Assembly: GCA_030611385.1 (NCBI GenBank)
Contig: JAUWPV010000003.1
Coordinates: forward strand, 1-64,000
Direction: 5' to 3'
DNA from: Bacillota bacterium
Lineage (GTDB): Bacteria > Bacillota > Dethiobacteria > DTU022
Length of the DNA: 64,000 nucleotides
Part shown: positions 26,403 through 36,917 of the stretch, in pieces
Numbering within the stretch: position 1 is the first letter of the stretch
How the letters are laid out: each line of letters opens with the position of its first letter
Position numbers and translations under genes: made by a program
The notes under the pieces: model-generated
Seen by the model: the letters and a program-made list of their open reading frames with translations, nothing else
Told to the model about the DNA's origin: nothing
Database searches by the model: none

Positions 26403-26690
26403 ATGAACCTCAAGCCGTTAGCAGACAGAGTCGTGATCAAGGTTTTGGAGGCAGAAGATAAAACAGCAAGTGGTATTGTTTTACCGGATAAAGCCAAGGA
26501 AAAACCCCAAGAGGGTAAAATAATGGCGGTAGGTACTGGAAAAGTCCTTGATAATGGGACAAGAGTCGAAATGGAAGTCAAAGTGGGGGATAAGGTTATC
26601 TTTTCCCGCTATGCTGGGACCGAAATTAAGATTAAAGGTGAAGAATACCTGATTTTGCGCCAGGACGATATTTTAGCCCTCGCTAATTAA
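26403..26690 (+). CDS. groES: Co-chaperonin GroES
   Basis: A 95-residue co-chaperonin of standard length. It starts [20 protein letters not shown], has the mobile loop (about residues 16-33: [19 protein letters not shown]), GKIMAVGTG, and [15 protein letters not shown]. It caps GroEL in cytosolic protein folding. The ATG at 26403 follows AAGGAGG. It is 30 bases before groEL and under the CIRCE element. Confidence 0.98.
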   Translation: MNLKPLADRVVIKVLEAEDKTASGIVLPDKAKEKPQEGKIMAVGTGKVLDNGTRVEMEVKVGDKVIFSRYAGTEIKIKGEEYLILRQDDILALAN

Positions 26691-28337
<1,647 letters not shown>

Positions 28338-28344
28338 GTTTAGC

Positions 28345-28409
28345 TTATAACCGGCTCACAGCCGGTTATAATAGCGAAGCCCCCTGTCAATAGCGGCAGG
28401 GGGCTTTTT
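28345..28409 (+). terminator. Double hairpin terminator after groEL
   Basis: A first perfect 12-base stem (TTATAACCGGCT, loop CAC, AGCCGGTTATAA) lies at 28345-28371. A second stem, AAGCCCCCTG pairing with CAGGGGGCTT at 28377-28406, runs into TTTTT. The second has the classic intrinsic-terminator form; the first may reinforce it. Confidence 0.88.
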
Positions 28410-28410
28410 C

Positions 28411-28455
28411 AATAAGTTAAAAAAATGGTGTCAGACACCGATTTGTTAACTTATT
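28411..28455. repeat. Inverted repeat with AATAAGTTAA arms (dispersed-repeat family)
   Basis: AATAAGTTAA (28411-28420) and TTAACTTATT (28446-28455) are perfect inverted arms. Between them is an inner palindrome GGTGTCAGACACC (about 28427-28439). The right arm covers the last codons and stop of trpB2. The arm sequence is the same 9-mer found at 5080-5107 and 33001-33028. This may also work as a terminator for trpB2. Confidence 0.65.
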
Positions 28456-29804
28456 TTCTCCAGTGAGGCAATTGATTCGTCGATTAACTCTTGCGGGTAT
28501 TCGACATCTTTGATCTTGCCGGCCAGATAATCATCATAGGCGGTAAGGTCAAAGTGTCCGTGACCGCTGAAATTAAAGAGAATTGTTTTCTCTGCGCCTG
28601 CTTCTTTACATTCGAGAGCAACGTCGATAGCGGCTTTGATAGCATGCGCTGTCTCCGGCGCGGGCAAAATGCCCTCGGTGCGGGCAAAGGTTATGGCTGC
28701 TTCGAAAACACCTTCCTGTCCGTAAGCGCGAGCTTCGATAAAACCGTCTTTGCAAAGCTGACTGACCAGCGGAGAGGCACCGTGGTAGCGCAGTCCACCG
28801 GCATGGATTCCCGGAGGTATAAAGTCGTGTCCAAGAGTGTACATCATCAACAGAGGGGTATGTTTAGCCACATCCCCGTAATCGTAAGTAAAAGTACCTT
28901 TTGTCAGGGTCGGACAGGCTTTTGGTTCAACGGCGATGACCCGGAGCGATTTATCGTCGTTGAATTTGTCGTGCAAGAAGGGAAAACTGATTCCGGCAAG
29001 GTTGCTGCCACCACCGCAACAAGCGATCACGAAATCAGGATAGTCGTTTACCAATTTTAACTGCTCTTTGCATTCCAGGCCGATAATTGTCTGGTGAAGC
29101 AAGACATGATTAAGCACACTCCCGAGGGCGTAATTAGTATCAGGCCGACCGGCGGCATCTTCAACCGCTTCACTGATGGCCAGGCCGAGACTGCCTATGG
29201 AATCAGGGTCCCGTGCCAGCATAGCGCGCCCTGATTCGGTCAGGTCAGTGGGGCTGGCAAAAACATTGGCTCCCCAGGTTTCCATCAAAGAGCGGCGGTA
29301 GGGTTTCTGCTGGTAACTTACTTTGACCATGTAGACAGTGCATTCCAGGCCAAAGTAGTTGCAGGCCAGGGCGAGAGCACTGCCCCACTGCCCGGCCCCG
29401 GTTTCGGTAGAAAGCCGTTTAATTCCGGCCTTTTTATTGTAGTAGGCCTGGGCGACAGCGGTATTGGGTTTATGGCTGCCGGGCGGACTAACCCCTTCAT
29501 GCTTGTAGTAAATATGGGCAGGAGTGCCGAGTGCTTTTTCGAGGCTGTAGGCCCGGTAGAGCGGACTCGGCCTCCAGAGGCTGTAGATATCGAGAACTTC
29601 TTCGGGAATATCGATCCAGCGTTCCGATGATACCTCCTGTTCAATCAGGGCCATGGGGAAAATAGCACTTAAATCGTCCGGGCCGGCCGGTTGCCTGGTG
29701 ACCGGATTCAGGGGAGGCTGAATCGGGTAGGGCAGATCAGCCTGAATGTTGTACCATTGCTTGGGCATTTCCTTCTCCGCTAAAATAATCTTGCGTTCTT
29801 TCAT
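28446..29804 (-). CDS. trpB: TrpB2-type tryptophan synthase beta-like PLP enzyme
   Basis: A 452-residue enzyme, longer than ordinary TrpB (about 400), as in the TrpB2 group. [33 protein letters not shown] with the PLP Lys, [12 protein letters not shown], the phosphate-binding CGGGSNLAG, and [13 protein letters not shown] are visible. TrpB2 makes tryptophan from indole (or indole-3-glycerol phosphate products) and serine, often without TrpA; no trpA is here. The ATG at 29804 has AGGAGG about 8 bases upstream. A T-box leader with a UGG specifier precedes it, so it should be induced by uncharged tRNA-Trp. Its stop codon lies in an inverted repeat. Confidence 0.93.
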   Translation of the reverse strand: MKERKIILAEKEMPKQWYNIQADLPYPIQPPLNPVTRQPAGPDDLSAIFPMALIEQEVSSERWIDIPEEVLDIYSLWRPSPLYRAYSLEKALGTPAHIYYKHEGVSPPGSHKPNTAVAQAYYNKKAGIKRLSTETGAGQWGSALALACNYFGLECTVYMVKVSYQQKPYRRSLMETWGANVFASPTDLTESGRAMLARDPDSIGSLGLAISEAVEDAAGRPDTNYALGSVLNHVLLHQTIIGLECKEQLKLVNDYPDFVIACCGGGSNLAGISFPFLHDKFNDDKSLRVIAVEPKACPTLTKGTFTYDYGDVAKHTPLLMMYTLGHDFIPPGIHAGGLRYHGASPLVSQLCKDGFIEARAYGQEGVFEAAITFARTEGILPAPETAHAIKAAIDVALECKEAGAEKTILFNFSGHGHFDLTAYDDYLAGKIKDVEYPQELIDESIASLEKIS

Positions 29805-29829
29805 TGACAAAACCTCCTATTTCTTTTTT

Positions 29830-30150
29830 TTTTAAAAAAAATAACTTCCGTCCGGGGACGGGAGTTATTCGCGGTACCACCCTGGTTACCTGTAAAAACA
29901 GGTCGCTTATATCAGATGCGGAAAACTTGTCTTGCCGCTTTCCAGACCTGCTTTCTTTTAACGGTGAAAGTTCCGACCGGGTCTACTCACGTACTTACGC
30001 TTTCAGCCGGTACCTCCAGGAGCCATTCACCAAGTTCATCAACACCGGAATCTCAGCTTCGGAAGTTTATTGCTTCCTCGATCCGGTTCTCTTAGTTGAC
30101 CTGTTCCAGGCTACTAGTTCCTGTCATTGGTTAGTATTCACAATCTTTGA
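29830..30150 (-). promoter_or_regulatory. T-box riboswitch (tRNA-Trp type) upstream of trpB2
   Basis: On the minus strand the conserved T-box core AGGGTGGTACCGCG spans 29883-29870. It is followed by a terminator hairpin, about AATAACTCCCGTCC pairing with GGACGGAAGTTATT (29869-29840), then a T-run. Upstream, stem I features are visible (ACTAGTAG, AAGAGAACCGG). The most likely specifier is TGG (Trp) at 30025-30023 within GTGAATGGCTCC. Uncharged tRNA would pair with UGG and, through its NCCA end, with UGGU in the core, to block termination. The codon assignment is by position and context. Confidence 0.9.
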
Positions 30151-30156
30151 TTATGG

Positions 30157-30185
30157 ATAATAGCATAATGCTGTTATCCTGTCAA
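30157..30185 (-). promoter_or_regulatory. Sigma-A promoter for the T-box/trpB2 transcript
   Basis: On the minus strand, TTGACA (30185-30180), a 17-base spacer, and TATTAT (30162-30157) preceded by TGC, an extended -10. The start would fall near 30150, just before the T-box stem I. Confidence 0.75.
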
Positions 30186-30224
30186 ATAAAATTTTGCATT
30201 TTGTATTAAAACTTCATATTCTTT

Positions 30225-30746
30225 TCAGCGATCAAAATAAATACTTTTACCAGTGGCCGAAATAGGCACGCCGATTGCCATTTCGCCTTCGATCATATTT
30301 ATGCGCCGGGCGACGCTACCGATGCGGTACATAATGCGGTTATCAGCATTGAAAAGGGAGGCTGTTTTAACAGCTGAACCGAGAGCAATGCCAAAATCAA
30401 TCAGGCGCCAGGCACAGAGGGGGCCGCTGAATTCGGGGCCTTCTTTAAGAGTACCTTCTAATTCTACGCAGGTATCGAAACCACAGGCGCCGCAGTTCAG
30501 CCCGAGACAACGTGACTCCTTCAGGGAAAGGAGCAGTACAGCAGCGGAAGCGCGCACATTTTCGCTGTCACGGTCGAAGTTTGGCTTACCGGATTCTTTG
30601 CCGAATTTTAACATTTCATCAGCAAGTTTACTCAGGTCGTTCCCGCTTAAAATTTTAATTTCAATAAAATCATTTCCGCTGGCTTTTGGTGCAGTTCTCG
30701 CGGCAATGGCCATCATACCGGCAACAGTTTTCAGATATTCATCCAT
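30225..30746 (-). CDS. DUF2148 ferredoxin-domain iron-sulfur protein
   Basis: A 173-residue protein with the cysteine cluster CLGLNCGACGFDTC in its middle (about residues 80-93) and another Cys in GPLCAWR, typical of DUF2148 proteins thought to bind a 4Fe-4S cluster. The N-terminus (TVAGMMAIAARTAPKASG) and the DFGIALGSAVKTA segment also match the family. The ATG at 30746 follows GGAGG. The role is unknown; the family is common in anaerobes. It stands between the T-box locus and the purine operon and is transcribed away from the latter. Confidence 0.85.
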   Translation of the reverse strand: MDEYLKTVAGMMAIAARTAPKASGNDFIEIKILSGNDLSKLADEMLKFGKESGKPNFDRDSENVRASAAVLLLSLKESRCLGLNCGACGFDTCVELEGTLKEGPEFSGPLCAWRLIDFGIALGSAVKTASLFNADNRIMYRIGSVARRINMIEGEMAIGVPISATGKSIYFDR

Positions 30747-30878
30747 ACAGAAACACCTCCAAGAAACGCATTTATTATTTATTCTTCTGATATGGTATCA
30801 TAGGCAGACTGACGAAACAAGTTTCGAATGAGATATTTGCTGTTTAGATTATTTTATTTAAGATGAAGGATTATTTTC

Positions 30879-30907
30879 TAGACACGGCGAAATAATAGAC
30901 ATATAAT
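30879..30907 (+). promoter_or_regulatory. Sigma-A promoter of the purine operon
   Basis: TAGACA (30879-30884), a 17-base spacer, and a perfect TATAAT (30902-30907). It lies about 22 bases before the start of the riboswitch aptamer. Confidence 0.75.
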
Positions 30908-30928
30908 CGTTAAAAGCATATTTTAACG

Positions 30929-31120
30929 AGGGAAAGTGTGCCTAGGGTTCCGACGGATTAAAGACAAAGTGCCGGGATGGTCTTCCGCAATTCTGTCGTC
31001 CGGGCTGGTCCGAGTGGCACAGACATCCAGGGTTGATAAAATAATTTTTTGGATGTCACACCGGAGGGATAAAAGCCCAGGCGGGTAGGTTTCACTCGAC
31101 ACCTATCTGTTCGGGTTTTT
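30929..31120 (+). promoter_or_regulatory. ykkC-class riboswitch with terminator, probably PRPP-sensing
   Basis: The conserved ykkC blocks appear in order: CTAGGGTTCCG (30942-30952), GGTCCGAG (31007-31014) and GGAGGGATAAAAGCCC (31063-31078). An accessory stem GACATCCA/TGGATGTC (31022-31057) lies between. The last aptamer bases overlap a terminator: CCC at 31076 onward pairs with ACCTATCTGTTCGGG (31101-31115), with wobbles, then TTTTT. Ligand binding should therefore prevent termination (ON switch). Subclass 2b (PRPP) is chosen because purE and the whole purine operon follow; guanidine and ppGpp subclasses are nearly identical in sequence. No tandem guanine aptamer was seen. Confidence 0.8.
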
Positions 31121-31174
31121 GATTTTAAGGTAGAGTTATAAAGAAGAAATATTGTTGCCGGGGAGGCGATTGCT

Positions 31175-31705
31175 ATGTCGGAAATTCAGGTTGGCATTGT
31201 AATGGGCAGTAATTCTGATTTGCCGGTAATGCGCAAATGCGCTGAAGCGCTTGATCTCTTTGGCATCGGTTATGAGATGGTTATTTCCAGTGCTCATCGC
31301 CATCCCGAGAAGACGGCCCACTATGCTCGCGGAGCGGTTGATGCCGGTCTGCAGGTAATCATTGCCGGAGCCGGCGGAGCGGCGCACCTGCCCGGTGTGA
31401 TCGCCTCGATGACTTTACTGCCGGTGATCGGTATTCCAATCGCCATTGAACCTTTGCACGGTGTGGACTCACTTTACTCGATTGTACAGATGCCACAGGG
31501 CATACCGGTAGCGACAGTTTCGGTAAACGGAGCCTATAATGCCGGTTTACTGGCAGTGCAGATCCTCGCAGTGCATGATCAAAAACTACTTCATCGCTTG
31601 AACATTTACCGCCAATCACTGGCGGCAAATGTTGAGAAAAACGATAGTCTTCTGCGTGAACAGGAAATAGAGCGTAAACGACCTGAAAAGGGTGAAGAGA
31701 AATGA
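31175..31705 (+). CDS. purE: N5-carboxyaminoimidazole ribonucleotide mutase PurE
   Basis: A 176-residue PurE, with class I residues MGSNSDLPVM, SAHRHPEKT and AGAGGAAHLPGVIAS. It moves the carboxyl group to make CAIR in IMP synthesis. The C-terminal 25 residues are highly charged and extra. The ATG at 31175 follows GGGGAGG. It is the first gene after the riboswitch and overlaps purB by 4 bases. No purK is seen in the window, so N5-CAIR supply must come from elsewhere or CO2 be used directly. Confidence 0.96.
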   Translation: MSEIQVGIVMGSNSDLPVMRKCAEALDLFGIGYEMVISSAHRHPEKTAHYARGAVDAGLQVIIAGAGGAAHLPGVIASMTLLPVIGIPIAIEPLHGVDSLYSIVQMPQGIPVATVSVNGAYNAGLLAVQILAVHDQKLLHRLNIYRQSLAANVEKNDSLLREQEIERKRPEKGEEK

Positions 31706-32994
31706 TTGAGCGCTATACCCGACCGATAATTGGCAAGATTTGGAGCCTGGAAAATCGCTATAAGAAATTTTTGGAGGTTGAAATCCTGGCCAGCGAAGCA
31801 TGGGCTGAAATGGGGATTATTCCACGTGAAGCAGCAGTGTTGATTGCCGCCAACGCTTCCTTTGATGTTAAGAGAATCGAGGAACTGGAGAAAGAAACCA
31901 GGCACGATCTAGTTGCTTTTACCCGTTGCGTTGCCGAATCGCTCGGTGAGGAGAGCCGCTACTTTCACTACGGTCTGACTTCATACGATATTGTTGATAC
32001 GGCGCTTTCCGTCATGCTCGGGGAAGCGGCAAGTCTGATTAAAGATGGTCTGCTGGAGCTGGAAGAGGTCTTAAGGGAACAGGCTCTGTGCCACAAAGAG
32101 ACTGCTGCGGTAGGGCGAACCCATGGAGTGCATGCCGAACCGACCAGCCTGGGCTTGAAATTTGCGCTATGGCTGGGCGAAGTACGCCGTGATCGCGAAC
32201 GTTTGGAAAGAGCATCCGAAACAGTCCGGGTCGGTAAACTCTCCGGCGCTGTCGGCAACTTTGCTCACAGCGATCCATTTATCGAAGAGTATGTATGCCG
32301 GAAGTTGGGCCTGGAACCGGCGCCAGTGTCGACCCAGGTATTACAACGGGACCGCCATGCCGAATTTGTTGGGGTGCTTGCTTTAATCGGCGCCACCCTG
32401 GAAAAGATCGCTCTGGAAGTCCGCAATCTACAGCGTACAGAAACAAGAGAGTTGGAAGAGCCTTTTTACAGCGGTCAGAAAGGTTCTTCAGCGATGCCGC
32501 ATAAACGCAATCCGATTACCTGCGAGCAGGTCTGCGGTTTGGCCCGCCTGTTGCGCGGTTATGCCGGAACTGCCCTGGAAAACGTGGCCCTCTGGCATGA
32601 ACGCGATATATCGCATTCATCGGTAGAACGGGTGATCCTTCCGGATAGTACGATTATTACTGACCATATCCTCCAGCAGATGATCAGAGTGATCAGGGAT
32701 CTGAAAATCTATCCCCGAAACCTTCTGCGTAATCTTGAACTGACCGGTGGATTGATCTATTCTCAGCGGGTACTTCTGGAACTGGTCGAAAGCGGTTTTT
32801 CACGGGAAAAGGCCTACGACCTGGTTCAACGCTGTGCCATGGAGACCTGGGAAAGCGGTCGGCTTTTTAAAGAGGTCCTGGCGTCTGAAACTGAAATTAT
32901 AGAACGGCTGGGCATAGAAAAACTGGATAACTGTTTTGACCCGGCCTACTACATGAAGCATGTAGATTATATCTATCGCCGGTTAGGCCTGTAG
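31702..32994 (+). CDS. purB: Adenylosuccinate lyase
   Basis: A 430-residue member of the fumarase/aspartase superfamily. The signature GSSAMPHKRNPI (catalytic Ser loop) is near residue 262; TSYDIVDTALSVML and GRTHGVHAEPTSLG (catalytic His) come before it. It splits SAICAR and adenylosuccinate, releasing fumarate. It overlaps purE by 4 bases. Standard length. Confidence 0.97.
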   Translation: MIERYTRPIIGKIWSLENRYKKFLEVEILASEAWAEMGIIPREAAVLIAANASFDVKRIEELEKETRHDLVAFTRCVAESLGEESRYFHYGLTSYDIVDTALSVMLGEAASLIKDGLLELEEVLREQALCHKETAAVGRTHGVHAEPTSLGLKFALWLGEVRRDRERLERASETVRVGKLSGAVGNFAHSDPFIEEYVCRKLGLEPAPVSTQVLQRDRHAEFVGVLALIGATLEKIALEVRNLQRTETRELEEPFYSGQKGSSAMPHKRNPITCEQVCGLARLLRGYAGTALENVALWHERDISHSSVERVILPDSTIITDHILQQMIRVIRDLKIYPRNLLRNLELTGGLIYSQRVLLELVESGFSREKAYDLVQRCAMETWESGRLFKEVLASETEIIERLGIEKLDNCFDPAYYMKHVDYIYRRLGL

Positions 32995-33000
32995 TAATTG

Positions 33001-33028
33001 AATAAGTTAATAAGTTAGTACGCAGTGT
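33001..33028 (+). repeat. Dispersed intergenic repeat, copy 2 (AATAAGTTA family)
   Basis: Exact 28-base match, in opposite orientation, to 5080-5107. It begins AATAAGTTAATAAGTTAG; the sequence TAGTACGCAGTGTACTA (33016-33032) is itself a small inverted repeat. It lies between purB and purC, just before the purC ribosome site. Confidence 0.7.
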
Positions 33029-33047
33029 ACTAAAGGGAGGTTTGCGG

Positions 33048-33782
33048 ATGGTAAAGGGAGAGTTTCTGTACGAAGGCAAGGCAAAAAAAGTATTTCGAAC
33101 CGATGATCCAGATCTGTTACTGATCGAATTTAAGGATGATGCCACCGCTTTAGACGGAGTTAAAAAGGACCGTCTGCCGGACAAAGGAATATTGAACAAC
33201 CATCTTTCAGCCATATTTTTTGAAATGCTCGAGAAGAACGGCATTGAAACCCATTTTGAAAAAACGATCAGCGAACGTGGAATGCTTGTTAATGCGCTTG
33301 AGATAATCCCGGTCGAGGTAATCGTGCGCAATATTGCCGCCGGCAGCATTTCCAAGCGCCTTGCTATTCCTGAAGGAACGACGTTAAAAAAGACGGTGCT
33401 TGAGTTTTCACTGAAAAACGACGAACTGCACGACCCAATGATTAACCATTACCACATTTATGCCCTGGATTTGGCCTCAGCCGAAGAGATGGCTGAAATT
33501 GAAAAAGTAGCTCTAAAAGTGAACGATATCATGATTCCCTACCTGAAAGATAAGGGTATTACCCTGGTTGATTTTAAATTGGAGTTCGGGCGGCATAAGG
33601 GAAAAATTCTGCTCGGTGACGAGATCTCACCCGATACCTGCCGTTTCTGGGACAGCAACAGTGGAGAAAAACTTGATAAAGATCGTTTCCGCCGCGATTT
33701 GGGTGGTGTTGTCGAAGCATACCGCGAGGTGTTGAGACGTTTGGAGGGAGGCGAAGGCCCTGCAGTGGAAGGCAAAAGTTGA
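33048..33782 (+). CDS. purC: SAICAR synthetase
   Basis: A 244-residue enzyme that joins CAIR and aspartate with [39 protein letters not shown] and LVDFKLEFG with [13 protein letters not shown] are present. The ATG at 33048 has GGAGG 7 bases upstream; the in-frame TTG at 33042 would be too close. The 3' end contains the ribosome site and probable CTG start of purS. Confidence 0.97.
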   Translation: MVKGEFLYEGKAKKVFRTDDPDLLLIEFKDDATALDGVKKDRLPDKGILNNHLSAIFFEMLEKNGIETHFEKTISERGMLVNALEIIPVEVIVRNIAAGSISKRLAIPEGTTLKKTVLEFSLKNDELHDPMINHYHIYALDLASAEEMAEIEKVALKVNDIMIPYLKDKGITLVDFKLEFGRHKGKILLGDEISPDTCRFWDSNSGEKLDKDRFRRDLGGVVEAYREVLRRLEGGEGPAVEGKS

Positions 33783-34017
33783 GGTTGTCCTGAAAAAAGT
33801 GGTTCTCGATCCACAGGGAGTGGCCGTAGAAAACTCTCTGATAGCACTCGGCTATAAAAATGTCCACAAGGTGCGAGTTGGAAAGTATATTGAGCTGATC
33901 TTGACGGCAGAAAACCGGGAAGATGCTGCCATCCAGGTTGAGGAAATGGCCCGCCGTCTGCTGAGCAATCCCGTTATCGAAGATTTCAGCTGCACTTTGC
34001 AGGAGGCCGGGGTATGA
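33760..34017 (+). CDS. purS: FGAM synthase subunit PurS (probable CTG start)
   Basis: An 85-residue small subunit of the PurSQL FGAR amidotransferase. With standard starts only, the protein would begin at GTG 33799 (72 residues) and lose its first beta strand ([10 protein letters not shown]). The frame is open upstream to a CTG at 33760 placed 8 bases after GGGAGG (33746-33752 region), giving [13 protein letters not shown], which matches PurS N-termini and normal length. The gene overlaps the end of purC and the start of purQ. PurS holds PurL and PurQ together. Confidence 0.88.
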   Translation: MQWKAKVEVVLKKVVLDPQGVAVENSLIALGYKNVHKVRVGKYIELILTAENREDAAIQVEEMARRLLSNPVIEDFSCTLQEAGV

Positions 34018-34718
34018 AATTTGGAGTTATTGTTTTTCCCGGATCGAACTGTGATCTCGATGTTTACTACCTGGTGCGGGATATCCTAAAAAAAGAAGTT
34101 GAATATATTCGCCATGACGCTAAAACTATCGGGCACAGCGACCTGATTATCCTTCCCGGTGGTTTTTCTTATGGTGATTATTTACGTTCGGGCGCGATTG
34201 CCCGTTTCAGCCCGATTATGGCCGCGGTAGCTGATTTTGCGGCACACGGCGGTTTGGTGTTGGGTATCTGCAACGGTTTTCAGGTGCTAACTGAAGCAGG
34301 GATGTTGCCCGGGGCCCTTTACCGCAACAACCACCGTCAGTTTCGCTGCGAACAGGTTTACATCCGCGTGGAGAACGCCAAACTGCCTTTTACCGGTGCG
34401 GCCAAACGCGGTGATCTGCTTAAATTGCCGATAGCCCATGGCGACGGCAATTACTATGTTCCTCCGGATCAGCTGACCGAGCTAGAAACAAACGGACAGA
34501 TTATTTTCCGCTACACCGACCAGAACGGTGCTGTTAAGGCCGAAGCGAACCCAAATGGGTCCCTGGGCAATATCGCCGGAGCTTGTAACCGGGCCGGTAA
34601 CGTGGCCGGTTTGATGCCGCACCCGGAAAGAGCCGGTACGAATGCGCTCGGTTCGGAAGACGGTTTGGTAATTTTTAATTCGATAATCAGCTACCTCCAA
34701 AGCCGGGAGGTGGCTTAA
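34014..34718 (+). CDS. purQ: FGAM synthase glutaminase subunit PurQ
   Basis: A 234-residue class I glutamine amidotransferase. [12 protein letters not shown] at the N-terminus, the nucleophile in [10 protein letters not shown], and the His-Glu of MPHPERA are visible. It hydrolyses glutamine and passes ammonia to PurL. The ATG overlaps the purS stop by 4 bases. Confidence 0.97.
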   Translation: MKFGVIVFPGSNCDLDVYYLVRDILKKEVEYIRHDAKTIGHSDLIILPGGFSYGDYLRSGAIARFSPIMAAVADFAAHGGLVLGICNGFQVLTEAGMLPGALYRNNHRQFRCEQVYIRVENAKLPFTGAAKRGDLLKLPIAHGDGNYYVPPDQLTELETNGQIIFRYTDQNGAVKAEANPNGSLGNIAGACNRAGNVAGLMPHPERAGTNALGSEDGLVIFNSIISYLQSREVA

Positions 34719-36917
34719 GTGATCGAGCAACCATGGCGGCAGCTGGGGCTGACCGACCAGGAATATGCGATGATCGTCGATCAGATCGGCCGGGAACCGA
34801 ACCTGGTTGAGTTAAATATGTATAGCGTGATGTGGTCGGAACACTGTAGCTACAAGCATTCACGTTCGTCTCTCAGGCTTTTTCCGACCAGCAGCCCGCG
34901 TGTCGTTCAGGGGCCGGGTGAAAATGCCGGAGTAGTCGATATCGGTGACGGCTGGGCGGCGGTTTTTAAAATTGAAAGTCACAACCATCCCTCAGCTGTC
35001 GAACCCTATCAGGGCGCGGCAACCGGTGTAGGCGGTATATTAAGAGATATATTCACCATGGGCGCGCAGCCGATTGCATTTTTAAACTCTCTGCGCTTTG
35101 GCAATCTGGAAGATGCCCGCGTTCGCTACCTGTTTGACGGAGTGGTTGCCGGTATCGGCGGGTATGGCAATTGCGTCGGTATTCCTACCGTGGCCGGGGA
35201 GATATATTTTGAACCGTGTTACCAGGGTAATCCCCTGGTTAACGCCATGTGTGTTGGGGTTATGCCTCTGACCAGGTTGGTGCTCGGTAAAGCCTGTGGC
35301 GAAGGGAACCTGGTGGTGCTGGTCGGTGCGCGTACCGGGCGGGATGGTATTCACGGAGTTACCTTTGCTTCGGAAGAGCTCTCGAAAAAGTCTGAAGAGA
35401 AGCGGCCGGCCGTGCAGGTCGGCGATCCGTTTCTCGGCAAACTGCTTATGGAAGCGACACTGGAAGCGGTACAGGAGAATTTGCTTGCCGGTGTCCAGGA
35501 TTTCGGTGGGGCCGGATTGACCTGCGCGCTGACCGAGACCGCTTCCCGCGCCGGAACGGGAATTGAAATTGAACTTGAACGGGTACCGCTCAGGGAAGCG
35601 GACATGCTCCCTTTTGAAATACTTACCTCCGAGTCACAGGAAAGAATGCTGCTGATCATCGAACCGGATAAACTGTCGGCAGTAGAAACTATTTACCGGC
35701 GATGGGAATTAGCGCTGGCTGTGCTTGGCCGGGTCACTGATAATGGGATGGTCGTGATCTGCCACCAGAGTGAAGAAATTGTCCGGGTGCCGGCAGACAG
35801 TGTGGCTGGGGGAGCGCCAGCTTACGAACCGGAAAGTAAGGAGCCGGATTATATCAAAGAATTGGCAAGATTTGATCCATGCTCGCTTCCACCAATTATT
35901 GATTACAACGGGACTCTCCTGAAGCTGCTCGCCTCCGCAGATCTTGCTTCGAAAGAGTGGGTCTGGCGCCGCTACGATTATATGGTGCGCACCTCTACTA
36001 TCCAGGGTCCCGGTGGGGATGCGGCTGTGATCAGGCTGCGTGAAACGGATAAAGCTCTGGCGATGACAGTTGACGGTAACGGCCGTCATACTTACCTTGA
36101 CCCCTATAAAGGGGGAATGCTGGCGGTTGCAGAGGCAACACGTAACCTGAGCTGCAGTGGTGCGGAACCGATTGGTATAACCGACTGTCTGAACTTCGGA
36201 AATCCTGAGAAACCGGAGATCTTCTGGCAATTCAGACAGGCTGTGGAAGGGATCGCTGAAGCCTGCCGTATTTTAGAGGTGCCTGTAGTCGGCGGTAATG
36301 TCAGTTTTTACAATGAGGTGGAGGGTACGGCGATCTATCCTACACCGGTAATTGGAGCCGTCGGTCTCCTGGAAAAAGGGGAACAACAGTGCACTAGTGC
36401 ATTCCGTAAAGAAGGTGATTTAGTCTGCCTGCTCGGTCCACAGCGAGTTGCTCTTGGCGGCAGTCAATTGTTAAAGAGTTGCTACAATAAAGTTGCCGGC
36501 AGTCTGGCCGAGATCGATTTAGAGATGGAAAAAAGGATGCAGGCGCTGCTGCGCCAGCTGATCCGGAAAGGGTTGATCTCCTCAGCCCATGATCTTTCCG
36601 ACGGCGGCCTGGCTATTGCCCTGGCTGAAAGCTGTATCAGCGGCGGGCTGGGCGCTAAGCTGGAACTGGCGGTTTCTTCCTGTCCGGCCCGGGAACTTTT
36701 CGGCGAGGGTCCTTCAAGAGTACTGTTATCTCTTAATAAAAATAATATCGGCCAAGCCTTAAAAATGGCCGCTCAATCAGCAGTACCCCTGATTGAGCTG
36801 GGCATGGTTTCAGGCGATGTTCTGAAGATCTGCTCAGGCGGTGATCTGATCATTAATCTGGATATGCCGATAATGAAAGATGCTTTCGAGGAGGTATTCA
36901 CATGGATCATGCAGTAG
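34719..36917 (+). CDS. purL: FGAM synthase PurL (small type)
   Basis: A 732-residue small-type PurL, the synthetase subunit that works with PurS and Pur[13 protein letters not shown], the ATP-binding [21 protein letters not shown], and a second half with [15 protein letters not shown] and [13 protein letters not shown] are seen. The GTG start follows GGGAGG and directly abuts the purQ stop. The 3' end overlaps purF by 16 bases. Confidence 0.97.
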   Translation: MIEQPWRQLGLTDQEYAMIVDQIGREPNLVELNMYSVMWSEHCSYKHSRSSLRLFPTSSPRVVQGPGENAGVVDIGDGWAAVFKIESHNHPSAVEPYQGAATGVGGILRDIFTMGAQPIAFLNSLRFGNLEDARVRYLFDGVVAGIGGYGNCVGIPTVAGEIYFEPCYQGNPLVNAMCVGVMPLTRLVLGKACGEGNLVVLVGARTGRDGIHGVTFASEELSKKSEEKRPAVQVGDPFLGKLLMEATLEAVQENLLAGVQDFGGAGLTCALTETASRAGTGIEIELERVPLREADMLPFEILTSESQERMLLIIEPDKLSAVETIYRRWELALAVLGRVTDNGMVVICHQSEEIVRVPADSVAGGAPAYEPESKEPDYIKELARFDPCSLPPIIDYNGTLLKLLASADLASKEWVWRRYDYMVRTSTIQGPGGDAAVIRLRETDKALAMTVDGNGRHTYLDPYKGGMLAVAEATRNLSCSGAEPIGITDCLNFGNPEKPEIFWQFRQAVEGIAEACRILEVPVVGGNVSFYNEVEGTAIYPTPVIGAVGLLEKGEQQCTSAFRKEGDLVCLLGPQRVALGGSQLLKSCYNKVAGSLAEIDLEMEKRMQALLRQLIRKGLISSAHDLSDGGLAIALAESCISGGLGAKLELAVSSCPARELFGEGPSRVLLSLNKNNIGQALKMAAQSAVPLIELGMVSGDVLKICSGGDLIINLDMPIMKDAFEEVFTWIMQ

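Noticed and set aside
30841-31175. Guanine/adenine riboswitch in tandem with the ykkC aptamer
   Set aside because: No conserved purine-aptamer loops were found; the TATAAT here fits a promoter.
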